Positions 55,801 to 63,240 of a DNA stretch of 64,000 nucleotides are shown piece by piece. The position numbers were made by a program, and so were the translations under genes. Within the stretch, counting starts at the first letter, position 1. Each line of letters opens with the position of its first letter. The notes beneath the pieces are model-generated. The model saw only the letters and a program-made list of their open reading frames with translations. It was not told the origin of the DNA and searched no databases. Location: positions 10,380,156 to 10,444,155 of the forward strand of contig NC_049988.1 of NCBI RefSeq assembly GCF_000003815.2, written 5' to 3'. This DNA comes from Branchiostoma floridae. Taxonomy: Eukaryota > Chordata > Leptocardii > Amphioxiformes > Branchiostomatidae.

Positions 55801-58800
55801 TGCAGTATATGGAATTATTGTGGTATCCCAAAAAGGAGTTACTCAAGCAACTGAACATGATTTAGGAAATGCATATTGTGGTGTTTTTCAGTATGTGCAA
55901 ATCTCCCTACTTAAACCATAATTTTTGCATCATGTTGTTGATACTTTTTTTTTACTAGTACTGTCTCATTTGTCTTACTCATGTTGTGCCACAGAATTCC
56001 TAACATTGGTAACAAGCTGATGGCCATTACTTCATAGTGGGAGATCTTCCAATGATGATTCAATAGATGGAAAATGAATGAACTACAGTCAAACCTCTAC
56101 AAGAAGACCACTCAGGGAACCGATCTGGTCCATGTATAGACTCATCTTTAATGTTTGTTTTATTGGGAAAGTTTATCTAAGAGATTACCAAAAAAAATAT
56201 GTAGAGGTGGTCACATGCCGTCTGACTGTATACTTTGCATATAAAGATCCTTAAATAAATCATATGCCGAAAGTTGGACAAAAATATCTAAATATCTAAA
56301 AGTAATAGTAGTAGTATATACAAATAGTAGTATAGAATGATGTATAGGCTTTTAGCCAGGCATGCGTCAACGAGTCATCTGGACGCACTTTTCTTAGAAT
56401 AACAAGAAATTTGATGCCCATGGAAGCCCTATACTGGGGAGAAAATCCTCTGACAAGCATGAAATTCTGATTGACCAGGAATGCAACCAGGTCATCTGTG
56501 GTCACACTCTTCTACTGTGACATCTGTAACAGTATTTTTGCATCTTGGGATACCTTAGAATGCACTGTTTTAACTTAAAATCATGAAAAACTCTGCACCA
56601 TGGAAGGTGGATGCTCCCAGACCCCCCTACAGTAGTCACTTACCGCGACTCACCAATAAGTTTGGACTCCCTATTATAAAATCCTAGCTAAACGCCTGAC
56701 ATTGATGTAAGCAACTCTGTTTTCTGATACCTCCTGACAGATGTAGCAGCACTGAATGGACTGGGAGTGGTGGACAAAAATATCTAAATATCTAAAAGTA
56801 ATAGTAGTAGTATATACAAAAAGTAGTATAGAATGATGTAAGCAACTCTGTTTTCTGATACCTTCTGACAGATGTAGCAGCACTGAATGGACTGGGAGTG
56901 GAGGCAGCCGGACTGTCGGCAGGGCCGGAGGGCGTGTCCTTCTTGGCTCCGTCCTGGTTACTGATCACATGGGTCACACCCACATCTTTGTCAAAGAAGT
57001 TCACAACACTCTGTGGAAAAAAAAAAGAAGAAAGAAATGAGCCATCAAAAAAGGGAAAGTAATTGTCTTTAGTTGATACAAAGCAGGGTACAGCAGAGCT
57101 TATCTATGGCAGCCCACTACCCTTAACTTAAGGTATCTAGGTTGGCTAAATTGGCATTTTGACCTTCCATCATTTTCTCATTAATGAATTAAGAAAGAAT
57201 GAAAGCTACAAACTCACGGTTGCGGTTTATCTACTAAAGATCTGTTGTAATTAGAACATATTTGTTTTCATCTAATTAAAAATAATAATTTTTTAATACC
57301 TACAGATTGTTAGGAGATATCAATTTGCGCATATTTCTAAAGGTGGTAACAGCGGATAAAAGCAACTTACACTTGTGCAAGTTTGGTCTGAAACTACTTG
57401 TACCGTGCCCAAACTTACATATGTATATGTGGCATTTCGAGCCCTGCTAATGTCCATGTAGATCATAATAGACTTACCCCTCCTAGCAGCACTATGTTGC
57501 TCTCCAGTTTTTTAATGTTGAGAGCTCCATAACCACGTAGGTCCAGGAAGAATACTTTCCCTGCCAGGGGCTGCGGAGTCTTGGAACTGGAGCTGGCCGC
57601 AAAGTCCAGTTTCCTTCTACCTCTGCTCTCCCCTATATGGTAAGTAGAAAACAGTGTTAGCAAGTTATCAGGATCATAAAGTCTGCTATAAGTAATTCAA
57701 ACAATCATAAAGTGATATACATGTCTGTCTCTGTGGCATGATTGGTAATGTAACCCCACTGCGTGGCCATCTGGATCCAATTCAATGATGGATCTGTGGG
57801 CCTGAGTTCGGCCCATTCCCATAGTCTGCTCAACTCGGACATGTTGTATGCCATGTATTGATGTAAGGGATTGCATTCGTCTTTCGGAAGGGTTGTAAAA
57901 TGGGGGTTCCGTGTTCGAGGAGGTGCCACGAGCACATAAAACAGCCTCATTACTTAGATTGGGTACTACTGGCTGTAATGATACACCAAGGAGAATACTA
58001 GTATATGAGTCTAGAACTTATCTAACAGAAAAAGTAGTAACTTTACTGTAGACTGTTACTGTTAGTGTTACGGGGAGACAGCTGAAATTTGTTTTTCAAC
58101 CAGTTATATAATTATAAGTTTCATTTTAGTGTTTATTTGTCTTGGATTATTTCAAAGCTGGATGGACTCGACTTAAGCAAGTAAGCAAGTAAGCATTTCA
58201 AAGCAATTTGTAACCCTTGTGTGTGGGAAATTTTGTGTAAGTACATTTCAAACAACATTTGCACATGCAAATGAGGTCAACCCAAACAAACTTTGGTACT
58301 AGGTTGTTTTACATATTGTCTATGTAGGTCTATCCAAACTTGGTCTATCTATGCAAGAATAAAGTTCTCATGTTCAGCATTCAAAAACATAAAAATTCTA
58401 CCTATTTTTTTTATTATAAAAACAGGGTTTCAAGTTAACGGTTCAAAATAGACTTTGGGGTGTGTACAGCTCCTTGACAGCACAGCACACCCAGGTAAGC
58501 TACCAATCATGTGTAAAATATATGCTTTAGAAACTAGTCCATTCTCATTCTTTTGGATGACAAATTGAAACTTTTCACATGCAGATCAGAAACATACCTG
58601 CATGCAAGATGCCTTCCCCTCAATACACCATCTACAAATTGTTCTCATTCATATTTACTTCTTTTCACATTTCACAAAGAAACTGAGACTCAATGCAAAT
58701 TTCACTGTTCTAGTTGTTAATTGGTCCAATTGGTCATAAATCATTGATCATCTAAGGCCCCTTCTATATTATACACAGTTTTTACCGATATCTGTGGAGA

Positions 58801-60069
58801 TGTCGGGAGGGATCTAGAACGTACGGGGCCGGACACCCATGGCGCTTGCAGTCATAAACATATAGCGCGATTTTCCAAATGGCGTTATATGCTAATGAGC
58901 CTTCCCAAAGTCGGGAAGCATCTACACTCGCGCGAAGCTGTCAGGGACCCCTGCTAAGCTATCGGTAAGGTATCGTACGAATGGTCCGGACCTTTCGGGA
59001 GAAATTTTCCCAATATCTTGACGGCGATATTGCAGTTCCATCTAGATGCTGAAAAAAAGCTGTCGGCAAGAGGTTGTTGGCTCGCCGATATCAGGAAAAC
59101 TGTGTCTAGATCGTGCCTAAGTCTACAGAAAACTGTTCTGGTCAACATGTTTTATCACAATTCAATCACACATCTGATGACGTTAACACCAAAAATTGTT
59201 TCTTTCATTTTAGAGAATTCTTGTCATCAAGGATGTTATAACTTATAGGTTAGTGTTATATGCTGTTACATCTATATTTCAACAAAATTATTATACATTT
59301 GTATACTAGTTTACTACTAAATTAGTAGTAAACTAGTATACAAATGTATAGCTACGGCCGCGTGGCGCGTTGGTACACCCGATCCCTCGATCTCGGAAGT
59401 TAAGCAACGCGCGGTCCGGACAGTGCTTGGATGGGGGACCAACCAAGGACGTCCGGATTGCTGTAGCCTCACGAAGCTTTCCACGAAATCGTCTTCCGGG
59501 AGGGACGTAAAACGGGGGTCCCGTGCTCGAGGAGGTGCCTCGACCACGTTAAACAGCCTCATTACTCATACTTTGGGTCCCTACTGGCTGGCAAAATACA
59601 TCAGATGATTATAATAATTTTTATTATAAAACATGTATCATGATTCATCCATCAAATAGCTACTGTTTCTTCTTGTATTCATCTAAGATCTGTTCACAAT
59701 ATTTAGTCTGTAGTACAAAGTACATCTGTAGTATATTTGTAGTAAGGAAGTATGTCAACTTTAGTACTAGTAGAGTATAGTACTACACAAACTTTGATAA
59801 ATCTTTAATGTAGCTTGTTAACCATAAGTTGCTAACTTCAAAACGGGAAAGAATACTGACGTGTACGTACTATAGGCATTTTCAGATGTGCCTTAAATTT
59901 GTTTTGTGACAAATTATATACAACGGATCTACTAGTACTATCAACAACAAACATCATGGCGTCTGCGCAACACACATAACGTGGCCAGGTAGAACATCAA
60001 ATGATCATAACCATGACTGAACTTACCGTCATCTACCGCAGCTTGTTTTGCAGTTTGTCTACCCCTCAT
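39626..60069 (-). CDS. DBF4: DBF4, regulatory subunit of CDC7 kinase (13-exon gene span)
   Basis: DBF4 binds and activates CDC7, which phosphorylates MCM2-7 to fire replication origins. Exons (high to low coordinate): 60069-60027, 57632-57478, 57010-56862, 55113-55044, 54118-54077, 53897-53831, 53131-53033, 52041-51996, 51662-51441, 49186-49054, 47394-47243, 46430-46041, 43898-39626. All introns are GT/AG, phases agree, and the sum is 5841 nt (1946 codons plus stop). The order is BRCT-like motif N (KVFFLDLRGYGALNIKKLES ... VTHVISN), motif M (LKPPFVKFEDSSQ then QYRPVYEELPKFP and CPFD) and the zinc finger (AGYCECCMLKYNDLQQHIKG, DQH). Human DBF4 is about 674 residues, so this protein is nearly three times longer, entirely through the last exon. 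DBF4 rather than ZDBF2 because motifs N and M are present. Confidence 0.95.
39905..40400 (-). repeat. DBF4: 108-bp coding minisatellite (36-residue repeat)
   Basis: TGTTGAGCTGTACTGACTGG recurs exactly 108 bp apart at about 39919, 40027 and 40135, with a more diverged copy near 40292. Each unit encodes SQMKPVGKSTPVQST then VNSPRQRNSVGKSPPVSTAQ-Q. Confidence 0.93.
41405..41602 (-). repeat. DBF4: DPTVS coding minisatellite
   Basis: Period of 21 or 42 bp encoding DPTVSHE / DPTVSNE alternately, about nine units. The HE/NE alternation shows the 42-bp higher-order unit (GGATCCTCATGGGACAC / GGATCTTCGTTAGACAC on the + strand). Confidence 0.93.
46041..46430 (-). CDS. DBF4: DBF4 exon 12
   Basis: 130 codons: acidic start (PGWPEDTDTGDQGEPEEQDN), DDVILISDPAP, MVDPSVISSLRSLSQHSG, then a Ser/acidic to Lys-rich switch (SDSEDEEERRKRKHKKKM) likely to be a nuclear localisation region. 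DDVILISD resembles a SUMO-interacting motif (inference). Acceptor AACATTGCAG, donor ACAG|GTTCGG. Confidence 0.9.
46775..47181. mobile_element. MITE with 110-140 bp inverted arms
   Basis: TACGCCAAAAAGTAGTTACT at the left is mirrored by AGTAACTACTTTTTGGCGTA at the right. Pairing continues through CAAGCAACTGGATATGG, GATCAGTCTTTTCCAGAT-type sequence and GGGTATAAAAGATC. It sits in DBF4 intron 11. End fragments with TTACTCAAGCAACTG also occur at about 15985, 55424 and 55840. Confidence 0.88.
47243..47394 (-). CDS. DBF4: DBF4 exon 11 (second half of zinc finger)
   Basis: Opens with HIKGDQHRAF, providing the two His ligands spaced H-x5-H, followed by VKRQENYISLDRRIRKGPVL and DRFLKDVMKYHP. Acceptor ATGTTACACAG, donor AGAG|GTATCG. 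Confidence 0.95.
47486..48162. mobile_element. Two diverged copies of an element with CCAGGNTTGGACRAGTTTTC ends
   Basis: Copy 1 (about 47486-47797) and copy 2 (about 47862-48162) both start near TTGGACRAGTTTTCT with CCTATCGGG and end near ACTTGCCCGGGACAAT / TTTGCCCAGGACAATT followed by GACTAGTGGACTTGT. The short CAGG-type ends suggest hAT-like elements. A palindrome CTCTTCTCTCCTCTT/AAGAGGAGAGAAGAG lies between them (about 47788-47828). Confidence 0.6.
49054..49186 (-). CDS. DBF4: DBF4 exon 10 (first half of zinc finger)
   Basis: Basic linker VQHKASLAKKAATSQSRSKP, then KKNAGYCECCMLKYNDLQQ with the CxxC ligands of the DBF4-type finger. Acceptor CCCCCCTAG, donor CAG|GTTCGT, phase 2 in, 0 out. 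Confidence 0.95.
49570..49781. mobile_element. MITE family A, copy 4
   Basis: Ends AACGTTAGTTTACCTTAATT and GGTTAAAGGTGAACTAGCGT flanked by TA; lies in DBF4 intron 9. Confidence 0.8.
49995..50284. mobile_element. hAT-like element, CAGGGCTCGAAATAC ends, copy 1
   Basis: CAGGGCTCGAAATACC and GTATTTCGAGCCCTG are inverted repeats; the body is rich in TGCAGGT (ACCTGCATATGCAGGT palindrome). Related ends at 53.2-53.7, 55.45-55.77, 46.6 and 57.4 kb. Confidence 0.75.
50781..51205. mobile_element. Element with 80-bp inverted arms
   Basis: Sequence from about 50998 (TGAAACTATGTTTTTCATGT ... GATGAAAGCTACAAACTCAC) is mirrored to about 51204 around a 40-base AT-rich loop. The preceding block GGTATCTAGGTTGGCTAAAT (50781) recurs at 57129 with a shorter copy of the same arms (57129-57345). 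Confidence 0.8.
51441..51662 (-). CDS. DBF4: DBF4 exon 9 (motif M, second half)
   Basis: Starts QYRPVYEELPKFPRVNVDTP and SGTCPFDGG, the conserved second half of motif M that contacts CDC7, then a charged linker (SKEEASRAEEGEGGTGKKSE). Acceptor TGAATCAG; the other AG four bases later would break the frame. Donor AAAGAA|GTGAGA. Confidence 0.94.
51996..52041 (-). CDS. DBF4: DBF4 exon 8 (motif M, first half)
   Basis: 46-nt exon encoding RKLKPPFVKFEDSSQ, near-identical to the vertebrate LKKPFVKVEDMSQ. Acceptor TCTTCCCACAG, donor GTCA|GTAAGT. Confidence 0.95.
52255..52725. repeat. Two-copy 240-bp tandem repeat
   Basis: Both copies read GTCACTGACTTTGTCC ... GCTCAT ... AGCACCAC ... TCTGACTCCCTTTGGC ... 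TTGGCCAG, then TGGCACCGTAGGAT and GCTTGGAGATTAC. The last 70 bp also occur at 37556-37625. Confidence 0.75.
53033..53131 (-). CDS. DBF4: DBF4 exon 7 (end of BRCT-like region)
   Basis: Encodes AAQWIEEQAVKLKKAGVKRP then QKPAQASENVSK, matching the helix near the end of motif N. Phase 1 in and out. Confidence 0.92.
53197..53709. mobile_element. hAT-like element, copy 2 (possibly two nested copies)
   Basis: Left end AAGGGCTCGAAATACTTTTT, right end GCATATGCAGGTGGTACTTC and CAGCCCTG. An internal second start (CCAGGGTTCAAAATATTTTT, 53356) suggests one copy inside another. Confidence 0.65.
53831..53897 (-). CDS. DBF4: DBF4 exon 6 (BRCT-like region)
   Basis: Encodes KQGSSNVLSIAKQLKLKVKH then ID, corresponding to the vertebrate segment with SNALSWGVKILHID. 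Phase 0 in, 1 out. Confidence 0.93.
54077..54118 (-). CDS. DBF4: DBF4 exon 5
   Basis: 42-nt exon encoding SRGKAIARKAMDTQ, matching the conserved SRGKLLVEKAI segment of motif N. Acceptor TTGTGTTCCAG, donor CAG|GTAAAA. Confidence 0.93.
54445..54775. mobile_element. Repeat element with GGTACC-type ends, copy 2
   Basis: Shares GGGTACCAGTACAGAAAATT and CAGGTCCGTTTTTCCTGGAC with the copy at 37345, but is shorter and more diverged. Confidence 0.6.
54782..54986. mobile_element. MITE family A, copy 5
   Basis: Ends AACGCTAGTTTACTTTTATC and GTATAAAGGTGAACTAGCGT; abuts the preceding GGTACC-type element. Confidence 0.8.
55044..55113 (-). CDS. DBF4: DBF4 exon 4
   Basis: 70 nt encoding SSRGNLQSPAVDSPSNAGSS then SAV, a Ser/Pro loop within the motif N region that is also variable in vertebrates. 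Acceptor CATTTGTACAG, donor GTG|GTAGGT. Support is splice signals and phase. Confidence 0.85.
55181..55390. mobile_element. MITE family K, copy 2
   Basis: Inverted ends ACTGTAAATGCAGAAATGTT and GAACTTAAATGCATTTACAG; several internal CACCGCGAA/TTCGCGGTG inverted motifs. Confidence 0.75.
55451..55769. mobile_element. hAT-like element, copy 3 with different core
   Basis: CAGGGCTCGAAATTCATTTT at the left and CGCCAGTATTTCGAACCCTG at the right. The body is built of GGGTGCACC words instead of GCAGGT words. Confidence 0.7.
56279..56905. repeat. Tandem duplication including part of DBF4 exon 3
   Basis: 56702-56772 repeats 56838-56908 (GCAACTCTGTTTTCTGATAC and GACAGATGTAGCAGCACTGA), and 56773-56840 repeats 56279-56342 (GACAAAAATATCTAAATATC). 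The upstream unit therefore carries only the 3' part of exon 3 with its donor and no acceptor. Confidence 0.85.
56862..57010 (-). CDS. DBF4: DBF4 exon 3 (motif N)
   Basis: Encodes SVVNFFDKDVGVTHVISNQD, the DBF4 BRCT core, then a Pro/Ser/Ala-rich stretch. Acceptor TTTCCACAG, donor GAAG|GTATCA. Confidence 0.94.
57129..57448. mobile_element. Two element fragments
   Basis: 57129-57345 is a shortened relative of the element at 50781-51205 (GGTATCTAGGTTGGCTAAAT, GAAAGCTACAAACTCACGGT). 57365-57448 is a right end of the CAGGGCTCGAAAT family (GTGGCATTTCGAGCCCTG). Confidence 0.6.
57478..57632 (-). CDS. DBF4: DBF4 exon 2 (motif N start)
   Basis: Encodes ESRGRRKLDFAASSSSKTPQ, then PLAGKVFFLDLRGYGALNIK and KLESNIVLLGG, the classic opening of the DBF4 BRCT-like fold. 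Acceptor TACCATATAG, donor GGG|GTAAGT. Confidence 0.95.
57722..57975. mobile_element. SINE with tRNA-like head and shared tail
   Basis: A head with TGGCATGATTGGTAA and CCTGAGTTCGG (weak boxes A and B) is joined to a tail CGTCTTTCGGAAGGGTTGTA, then GTGTTCGAGGAGGTGCCACG and AAACAGCCTCATTACT. The tail is the same as in the 5S-headed SINE at 59351. Confidence 0.7.
59292..59350. repeat. Perfect 59-bp palindrome
   Basis: Arms of 29 bp (TATACATTTGTATACTAGTT + TACTACTAA) are exactly complementary around a single central base. It ends at the first base before the 5S-derived SINE. Confidence 0.95.
59351..59590 (+). mobile_element. 5S rRNA-derived SINE (SINE3 type)
   Basis: 59351-59470 is a 120-nt relic of 5S rRNA: GCTACGGCC start, GATCTCGGAAGTTAAGCAAC (box A region), GTGCTTGGATGGGGGACC (box C) and GCTGTAGCC end. 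It is followed by the SINE tail TCGTCTTCCGGGAGGGACGT, CCCGTGCTCGAGGAGGTGCC and AAACAGCCTCATTACTCA. Confidence 0.88.
60027..60069 (-). CDS. DBF4: DBF4 exon 1 (start codon)
   Basis: ATG at 60069 with A at -3 opens MRGRQTAKQAAVDD and reaches donor GACG|GTAAGT in phase 1, which fits exon 2. A perfect-looking donor further up (TTGTG|GTAAGT at 60404-60399) suggests a possible non-coding exon before it. Confidence 0.8.
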
Positions 60070-60467
60070 CCTCCAAGGTTAGACGGAATCCCACTTGCAC
60101 AGAGGAAAGGTCTTCAACGGGAGCAGACAACAACGACTCAGACAAGTTTAGACCCTGCCCCCCTAGTTGCAGACGGTTTAAAAATTCAAACTTGGGTTTT
60201 AATTCCGCGTTGCTCCTCGCGATCTAGGCGATGCCCGTAATCGATCTGTACATCAAATGATGACAAATCATATTCTACATACTTTTTCCTGACCAAAACT
60301 GACGAAAAAGACCTATATGGAGTATGAAACTGAATAAGACAGCCAAAATTTACGTTCTGATCGTCCCACTGTAGCCATCTTGAAAAATCTTTGCCGCCAC
60401 TTACCACAATGCATTGCCCCAAATATCGCTGAAACAAAATCTCGCAAATCGCGAGACTTAAAGGCGT

Positions 60468-60477
60468 GGCGGGAAAA
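60468..60477 (-). promoter_or_regulatory. E2F-type site upstream of DBF4
   Basis: The - strand reads TTTTCCCGCC, matching the E2F consensus TTTSSCGC. It lies about 400 bp upstream of the DBF4 ATG, beside AAGATGGCTAC (YY1-like, about 60371-60381) and CCACAATGCATTG (ZNF143-like, about 60404-60416). DBF4 is an E2F-regulated S-phase gene in vertebrates, which makes the site plausible. Confidence 0.5.
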
Positions 60478-60779
60478 TAGCGCCTCCTGTTGGAAAATAG
60501 TGTAGTGCACCACTGGTCACTTGCTCAACCAAAAGGGGCATGTCAAATTTATCTAAGGCAAAGAAACAATGATTGAATCTATTGAACATTAGAGGTCAAG
60601 GCTAATATGAGTAAAGTTAATGTTTACATTAATAGTGAATGTGCAGATTGAAATATAAATCCCTTATTTTTGCCAGATCTTTGGTCGTGTGCAGACATTC
60701 ACCGAATCTTGAGAATAACTTGAGATATAACCTGGACTCAACATCAGTTCACAGTCCTTGATTTACAAGACCAAAGTTC

Positions 60780-60880
60780 AACATGCCTCTGTGGTGCAAG
60801 GTCCCGTGTTCAAGCTGCCTCGAGTACGTAAATAGCATTACTCAGATTGGCAGGTACCAGCACTACAGGAAATGTCTCAT
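60780..60880 (+). mobile_element. SINE tail fragment
   Basis: GGTCCCGTGTTCAAGCTGCC, then CATTACTCAGATTGG resembles the shared tail of the SINEs at 57722 and 59351, without a head. Confidence 0.5.
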
Positions 60881-60899
60881 TACCTGCATGTATGCAGGT

Positions 60900-61530
60900 A
60901 TGGTTTTGATGCTGGTGGGAACTTTTCGGTAGCCGGGGATGTAGGGCGCTGTATCTCGTGAACGGATGGTGCGAGCACGACGATTTTTGGTACGTGGGTT
61001 GGGGGTGGTAGCCTAACACTCAGGTTTGATTTTGGGCCTCCTGGCATTTGAACTTGACATTGCAGGTGGCATTTTTGGTGTTTTTGGGGCACTTTTGGCG
61101 CTGTGTGTCCGGAACGATACGCGCGATTGCGACGATTTTTGGTGCATGGGTGGGGGGTTGTTGCCTGTTGCCTAGGATTGACTTTGGGCCTTGTCGCGTT
61201 TGAACTTGACCCGGCAGGTTGAATTTTGTGTCCGGGAGGGGTGTTTCCGGAGTTATATCTTCTGAACGGCTGGTGCTGGCGCGATGATATTTGGCACATG
61301 TGTCGGCGGTGGCTGAATAATGCTCAATTTTGATTTTGGCGCCCTTGGTGCTTGAACTTGACATTTTAGGTTACCTTTTGTGCGGGCACGGGGCGTGCGC
61401 TGTATCTCCGGAATGCAAGGTACCATTGTGTTGCTATTTGGTACGTGAGTTGTTTGTGGTGTCCTGGTGGTCAGGTTTGATTTTGGGCCTCCTAGTGCTT
61501 GAACTTGATACTGTATAGGTTGACCCTGTT
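60900..61530 (+). repeat. Diverged 150-bp tandem repeat
   Basis: The marker GATTTTGGGCCTCCT ... TTGAACTTGA recurs at about 61026, 61183, 61333 and 61482. Between markers lies a CGGAACG / TGATTTTTGGTACGTG-type block. About four units, weakly conserved. Confidence 0.75.
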
Positions 61531-63240
61531 TTTGTGTGGTTGGGGCATCCTCCCAATATCTGCTTGGTTTTAAAAACAGATTATGGTTGGGTGTAGAACC
61601 ATCATCTGGCCTGGGCCACCTTCAATGTATCAGGTTACTTAGTGGCACTGACAGTTTGCCAGATGACGGGAGTGTACAAGATTATATATCTGTTGGTCAG
61701 GTATAATTGGAGTTTGCTTATTACTCTTTGTGGTGTTTCTAGAGCTGTATAGTACTGAGTTTTAAGTTTCGGTACAAGTTCCTTTACCCTGTTGGCAATC
61801 ATGGTTGAACTTGAACTTAAACAGAAGAAGATGCAATTTTCTAATGTGGAGGAGAACTGTATAGAGTGTGGGCATAAGAGAAAGGTATGTGTATGATTTG
61901 TCCTGTGTTTCTTTTTGTTTCTTTGGTAATGCCATTTCCATACTGTATACAGGTAATTTGTTGTTTTGGGCTAGTCATATTCGCTTGGTTTTTGGGCCTG
62001 CTTAATCTATGGTACAGGCAGGGTTAAGTGGTGGAGGCTTAGCTTTGTTCTGTTTTAAATTCAGTATCGTTTGTTGCATTTTGTCGAGGCAAATATATGA
62101 TGAAATTCCCCTTCTAAGCAACTGCTCATTGGTTTGCGGGGATGTTTGCTGGGTGTTTGCTCTGACTACAACAGCTTCTGAACTTTTCAAAGCTTCCATT
62201 GCCAGCAGCTTGCCATCTATAAATGGGATTGACAAGGACATTTTTCATAGTAAATTATGCTGTTAAATTTGGCTTAGATACTACAGGAGATTTAGGTTTG
62301 GGTTGGATGGATTGAATGAAAATATCATACCACCCTGGGGACTAACTGTTGCTGCTGCATGGGGGCTACCACTATTCATATTGTCTAATGTCTATGGAAC
62401 TACAGATAAAAGTATCATTTGTCAAATTATGCAAGTAACATTCCGATGTCAAGTGAATAACACCCCAGAAATAAGTCTTTAATGAATATCATTGGAAGAA
62501 CACAAACCAAGGAGACTTAGCAGCTGCATTAGGTCAGTACATTGAAATAGGAAGATATTAGTATATCATGTGACAGAGTAACTACATGTGCATGGGCCAT
62601 CTGAGACAAAAAAAGGTAGCGTCTCAACAACTTCAAAGTACTGTGGTTCAGTTCAGTTCAGTTCACCTTTATTTATACTGATAAGCCCTATCGGCCAACA
62701 TGTAGGCCGTTCTTCCTAGGGGACCAGTTAAGGACCAGTTGAGGGGAGGTGTCACGGGAGAAAATAAATAGATAAACAAAATAGACATTAATACAGTTAT
62801 TTACACTAGATACAAACTTGGTTGGTTACATACTTAAGAAATCCAAAATAAGTAATGTTCATCCATGTCCAAACTTACAAATTCAGAAAATGGAATTTCA
62901 GAGTCAGACTTTTGCATGGTGCACAACCAACACGGTAAAAAGCTCATTTTTCCAACCACGTACCACAGACAAAAAGGCAAAAATACACAATAGGTCTACA
63001 GAAACCCAATACATTTCATGCAGGCCTGAGGTCTACGAACTCTTGTTTTCCACTGCATTCATTGAGCAATACTTACACAATTTCTCATGGACAGATAGCT
63101 TTTTATAGCGACCCATTTCAATCTCTAACGGATGTGCACTAATTCTTATCTTACATATGGCGGATCTTTCATGAAACCTTTTAAATTTTTGTCAAACGGT
63201 TATGTATTCTACCTTAAACATTAAAATTGGACCAGTCACT
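61531..63240. other. No supportable gene; LINE-like or other repeat debris
   Basis: Two coding-like fragments (61581-61699 and 61801-61886) are noted under findings. At 62645-62770, TTCACCTTTATTTATACTGA then CCCTATCGGCCAACATGTAG and AATAAATAGATAAA resemble a retroposon tail. Otherwise AT-rich. Confidence 0.35.

Larger units (their letters stand above)
43899..60026 (-). other. DBF4 introns
   Basis: Introns 1-12 hold the mobile elements and repeats listed separately. Intron 12 (43899-46040) shows no element I could define; it has a short CCTATGCTGT repetition near 44.45-44.53 kb. The 22-bp string GTTAGACATCCAGGTAATAA occurs at 46752 and 51283, perhaps a LINE 3' tail. Confidence 0.6.

Noticed and set aside
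56296-56505. Possible coding remnant on - strand in DBF4 intron 3
   Set aside because: Reads somewhat protein-like, but it lies in duplicated intron sequence and has no identifiable family or splice role.
59351-59470. Functional 5S rRNA gene
   Set aside because: Length fits 5S, but many helix positions are changed and a SINE tail is fused without a terminator.
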